Below are positions 61,519-64,000 of a DNA stretch of 64,000 nt, in pieces. How positions within the stretch are numbered: position 1 is the first letter of the stretch; the number at the start of each line of letters is the position of its first letter. The DNA is taken from the NCBI RefSeq assembly GCF_001552595.1, contig NZ_BCRM01000005.1, positions 310,001 through 374,000 of the forward strand. The letters run 5' to 3'. Below the pieces are notes generated by a model. That model was given only the letters and a program-made list of their open reading frames with translations. It did no database searches and had not been told where the DNA came from. Source of the DNA: Rhodococcus erythropolis NBRC 15567. GTDB lineage: Bacteria; Actinomycetota; Actinomycetes; Mycobacteriales; Mycobacteriaceae. The position numbers and the translations under genes were made by a program.

Positions 61519-62682
61519 TCAATCGTGGATCTCGAGCGGCAACTCTGCGTACACACGCCAACTGCCGTCGGGGCGTCGTCCCGTCTCGAGCGTCCCGTGC
61601 AGTACCGCCACCCGCTCACGCATGCCGACCAGTCCGTTGCCCGAACCGTGAGCGAAGGTCGAGCTCGACGTTCCGTTGTCGACGACCTCGAGCAGTACCG
61701 CGGTCTCGGTGCGGCGCACGGTGACTCGGGCCTTCGGGTTCGCGCCGGCGTGGCGGAGGACATTGGTCAGTGATTCCTGAACGAGGCGATGAATGCCCAG
61801 GCTGACCGATGGACTGACGTCGTCGAGCTCGCCGGTCAGCTCGAGGCGCACGCCGAGACCGGCAGCCCGCATCATCTCGACGACCTTGGCGATGCCGGCC
61901 GTTCCGTGTTGCGGCATCAAATCGCTACTGACCTCGGTGCGCAGAAGCGAGACGGTCCGGCGAAGCTCGGCAAGGGCGTCACGTCCGGTGCTGGAGATGT
62001 TGCCGAGCGCCTTCTTCGCCAACGCGGGATTGGAATCGACGGCGTACGAGGCGCCGTCCGCTTGAACGATCATCACGCTGACCGCGTGGGCAACGACGTC
62101 GTGGAGTTCGCGGGCGATCCGGGTTCTTTCCGTCGCCACCGCATCCTCGGCGCGGCGGTCTCGTTCGTATTCGGCCACTTCGAGTCTGGCGGCCACTTCC
62201 TCGTCGTAGGCACGTCGCGCGCTCAAGAACTCGGCGGTGATCCAGGCCAGCGCATAGAGCAGCGTCGCGATGATGATCGTCAGGATCACGTCTTGGCGGA
62301 TGACGAGCAACGAGAGAGTCATGTCCAGGGCAAGGAAGCACGCGAATATCGCCCCGGTACGCCGATCGACGTACGCAACGAGTGTGTAGAGCGAAACTCC
62401 GAGCGCCAGCAGGCCTGGATGTTCCGCAGCCGGATCCCCGGTCGCCCACATCATCAGGGTCGCGAAGTACGACATCGACAATATGGACGCAGCGGACACA
62501 CGCGGATATTTGCGACGCCACACGACGGGAAGGCAGATCAGAAATCCGACGACGAGCTGAGGCCACCGCTCCTCACGCGGCGAACTGACGAACGTGACTA
62601 CCTCGAGCGCGAAGAACACGAGCGCGAGCGCGCTGTCCGCGATCATCGGCTTTCCTCGCAGCCACAGGCTGAACCTCCGCAT
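61519..62682 (-). CDS. HisKA_3-type sensor histidine kinase
   Basis: The 387-residue kinase has about five to six N-terminal membrane helices (residues ~13-145), a dimerisation helix with phospho-acceptor His in RIARELHDVVAHAVSVM, and a HATPase domain with VDNGTS and GNGLVGMRERV. Short loops between helices suggest it senses a membrane signal, as DesK/LiaS-type kinases do. It is cotranscribed with the NarL-type regulator downstream. Confidence 0.92.
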   Translation of the reverse strand: MRRFSLWLRGKPMIADSALALVFFALEVVTFVSSPREERWPQLVVGFLICLPVVWRRKYPRVSAASILSMSYFATLMMWATGDPAAEHPGLLALGVSLYTLVAYVDRRTGAIFACFLALDMTLSLLVIRQDVILTIIIATLLYALAWITAEFLSARRAYDEEVAARLEVAEYERDRRAEDAVATERTRIARELHDVVAHAVSVMIVQADGASYAVDSNPALAKKALGNISSTGRDALAELRRTVSLLRTEVSSDLMPQHGTAGIAKVVEMMRAAGLGVRLELTGELDDVSPSVSLGIHRLVQESLTNVLRHAGANPKARVTVRRTETAVLLEVVDNGTSSSTFAHGSGNGLVGMRERVAVLHGTLETGRRPDGSWRVYAELPLEIHD

Positions 62683-62720
62683 GTGCTCAAGAGTGTCACA
62701 GCTGTGAAAGAGTCACCGCC

Positions 62721-63488
62721 GTGGATATTGCTGATTGGGGACTGCTGATGACGGCAGCAACGGCGGCGGGTTGGGTGGACGCCGTCGTCGGCGGCGGCGG
62801 ATTGATTCTGTTGCCCGCGCTCTTTCTGGTCGCCCCGCAATTGACCCCGCAGGCCGCACTGGCCACCAACAAACTGACGGCATTCACTGGGACGAGTGCT
62901 GCGGTGTACACGTTCTCGCGTCGAATCCCGATGGAATGGCGGCAGATGGCGCCGGCAGCCGCCTTGGCTGCGGTGACGTCCGCGTGCGGGGCGGCGGCCG
63001 TTTCACTGATCGACAAGAAGTACTTCATTCCGATCGTGATGGTCGTACTCGTCGCTGTCGCCGTCTTCGTGACAATGCGGCCGACGCTGGGCACCACGAT
63101 CGCCACTCATCGTCCGACGCAGCGCAAGACCGTCCTCGTCCTGCTGCTCTCCGCCGGACTCATCGGGCTTTACGACGGTCTGCTCGGACCCGGCACCGGC
63201 ACTTTCCTCATCATCAGCTTCGCCACCTTCCTCGGAACCGAATTCGTTCGGAGCGCGGCTATGGCGAAGGTGATCAATCTCGGTTCCAATTTCGGCGCGC
63301 TCGCCTACTTCGCCGTCACCGGGCATGTCTGGTGGAGTTTGGGTTTGGCGATGGCGGTGTGCAACGTTCTCGGCGCGGTCATCGGTTCGCGGATGGCGCT
63401 GAGCAAGGGATCCGGATTCGTCCGGATCACGCTGTTGGTGGTCGTGATCGCCATGGTGATTCGCCTCGGATGGCAGCAGTTCGGTTGA
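62721..63488 (+). CDS. TauE/SafE-family membrane permease
   Basis: The 255-residue protein has about seven to eight hydrophobic segments and the family pattern GWVDAVVGGGGLILLPALFL near the N-terminus, ALATNKLTAFTGT, and a second repeat GLYDGLLGPGTGTFLIISF with KVINLGSN. Family members export sulfite, sulfoacetate or related organic anions. The GTG at 62721 has GAAAGAG 8 nt before it. It is divergent from the histidine kinase with 38 bp between starts. Confidence 0.9.
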   Translation: MDIADWGLLMTAATAAGWVDAVVGGGGLILLPALFLVAPQLTPQAALATNKLTAFTGTSAAVYTFSRRIPMEWRQMAPAAALAAVTSACGAAAVSLIDKKYFIPIVMVVLVAVAVFVTMRPTLGTTIATHRPTQRKTVLVLLLSAGLIGLYDGLLGPGTGTFLIISFATFLGTEFVRSAAMAKVINLGSNFGALAYFAVTGHVWWSLGLAMAVCNVLGAVIGSRMALSKGSGFVRITLLVVVIAMVIRLGWQQFG

Positions 63489-63519
63489 GATCGGCGGTCG
63501 TCGGCTAGCGTCGTGTGCG

Positions 63520-64000
63520 TGACCGTCACCCGAGATGTCGATGCAGATTTCCTCGCCCTCCCGCTGCGAGCCGTCGCTGATGCGGCGCTGTCGGCAGCGA
63601 GAACAGCCGGCGCCCAGCACGCCGATGTTCGTGTCCACCGCGTGCTCACACAGTCGATCCGCTTGCGCGACGGCGTAGTTCAGGCGGTGTCCGACGGAGA
63701 CGAGATCGGGGTCGCCGTCCGTGTGATCGTCGACGGCACGTGGGGATTCGCCTCGCACGCCGACGTATCTCCTGACGTCGCGGCTGCGCTGGCACGCCAA
63801 GCGGTCGAGGTTGCGAAGGCATTACGCTCGCTCAATCGGGATCCGGTCACCCTCGCCGACGAGCCCGTCTATGCCGACGCGACGTGGGTGTCCCCGTACC
63901 TCGAAGATCCCTTCGCGACACCGACGGCCGACAAGGTAGCGCTGCTGGTCGACTACTCCGGACGGCTTCAAGCCGCTGACGGCGTGGATCACGTCACGGC
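63520..64000 (+). CDS. tldD: TldD-family protease, N-terminal part
   Basis: About 160 codons are present and the frame stays open to the window end. Sequence includes ALSAARTAGAQHADVRVHR, SIRLRDGVVQAVSDGDEIGVAVRVIVDG, TWGFASHADVS and LARQAVEVAKAL, the N-terminal domain of TldD/PmbA (TldE) metalloproteases. The zinc motif HExxxH would lie beyond the window. TldD-TldE complexes degrade peptides and act in CcdA and microcin processing in E. coli. The GTG at 63520 is chosen; GTG 63514 is also possible. Confidence 0.82.

Overview
The window reads as chromosomal DNA of a Rhodococcus, most likely the R. erythropolis/R. qingshengii group. This rests on high-GC codon use, gene order shared with Mycobacterium tuberculosis (gnd / blaR-blaI / PaaI thioesterase / ndh, and rbpA / lnt / fxsA), IdeR-type iron boxes, and a giant NRPS. 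I see no rRNA, tRNA, insertion sequence, prophage or CRISPR array. The species call is an inference.

Layout. 1-4 kb: start of gnd, a DEAD-box helicase with an Arg/Gly-rich repeat tail, and a BlaR-like M56 peptidase with a BlaI repressor and its operator. 4-11 kb: a rhomboid-like/DUF2156 aminoacyl-phospholipid synthase, then a FecCD-type siderophore importer (ATPase plus two permeases, one fused to an RDD domain) divergent from a FhuF-like protein, with two iron boxes between them. 11-14.4 kb: a third iron box and promoter followed by a strong terminator (candidate iron-controlled small RNA), a thioesterase, ndh, a 36-residue membrane protein and an ArsR-SRPBCC regulator.

14.6-20.6 kb: a compact plus-strand operon, which I consider the most unusual part. 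It encodes a Tat-exported Ser/Thr/Pro/Gly repeat protein, a large glycosyltransferase resembling polypeptide GalNAc-transferases, a PqqD-like protein, an HPr-kinase-like protein, an NTP_transf_5 protein and a GalE-like epimerase. I infer a cytoplasmic protein O-glycosylation (and perhaps phosphorylation) system acting on a mucin-like substrate before Tat export.

20.6-25 kb: a hypothetical protein, a GGDEF diguanylate cyclase, a DUF5709 protein and a secretory lipase. 25-51.6 kb: one 8,858-residue NRPS gene with seven modules (C-A-T, C-A-T, C-A-T-E, C-A-T, C-A-T-E, C-A-T, C-A-T-TE), predicted to make an N-acylated heptapeptide with Ser at position 2 and D-Thr at position 5. Its plan resembles the humimycin-type lipopeptides of Rhodococcus.

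51.9-64 kb: housekeeping and envelope genes: a small Cys-rich protein, rbpA with a SigH/SigR-like promoter, a PrsW-family protease and its partner, membrane proteins, lnt, an amidohydrolase, fxsA, a secreted protein, a NarL-type two-component system, a TauE/SafE permease and the 5' part of a TldD-like gene. All coordinates and residue numbers were read by eye; family assignments rest on motifs, not on database searches.
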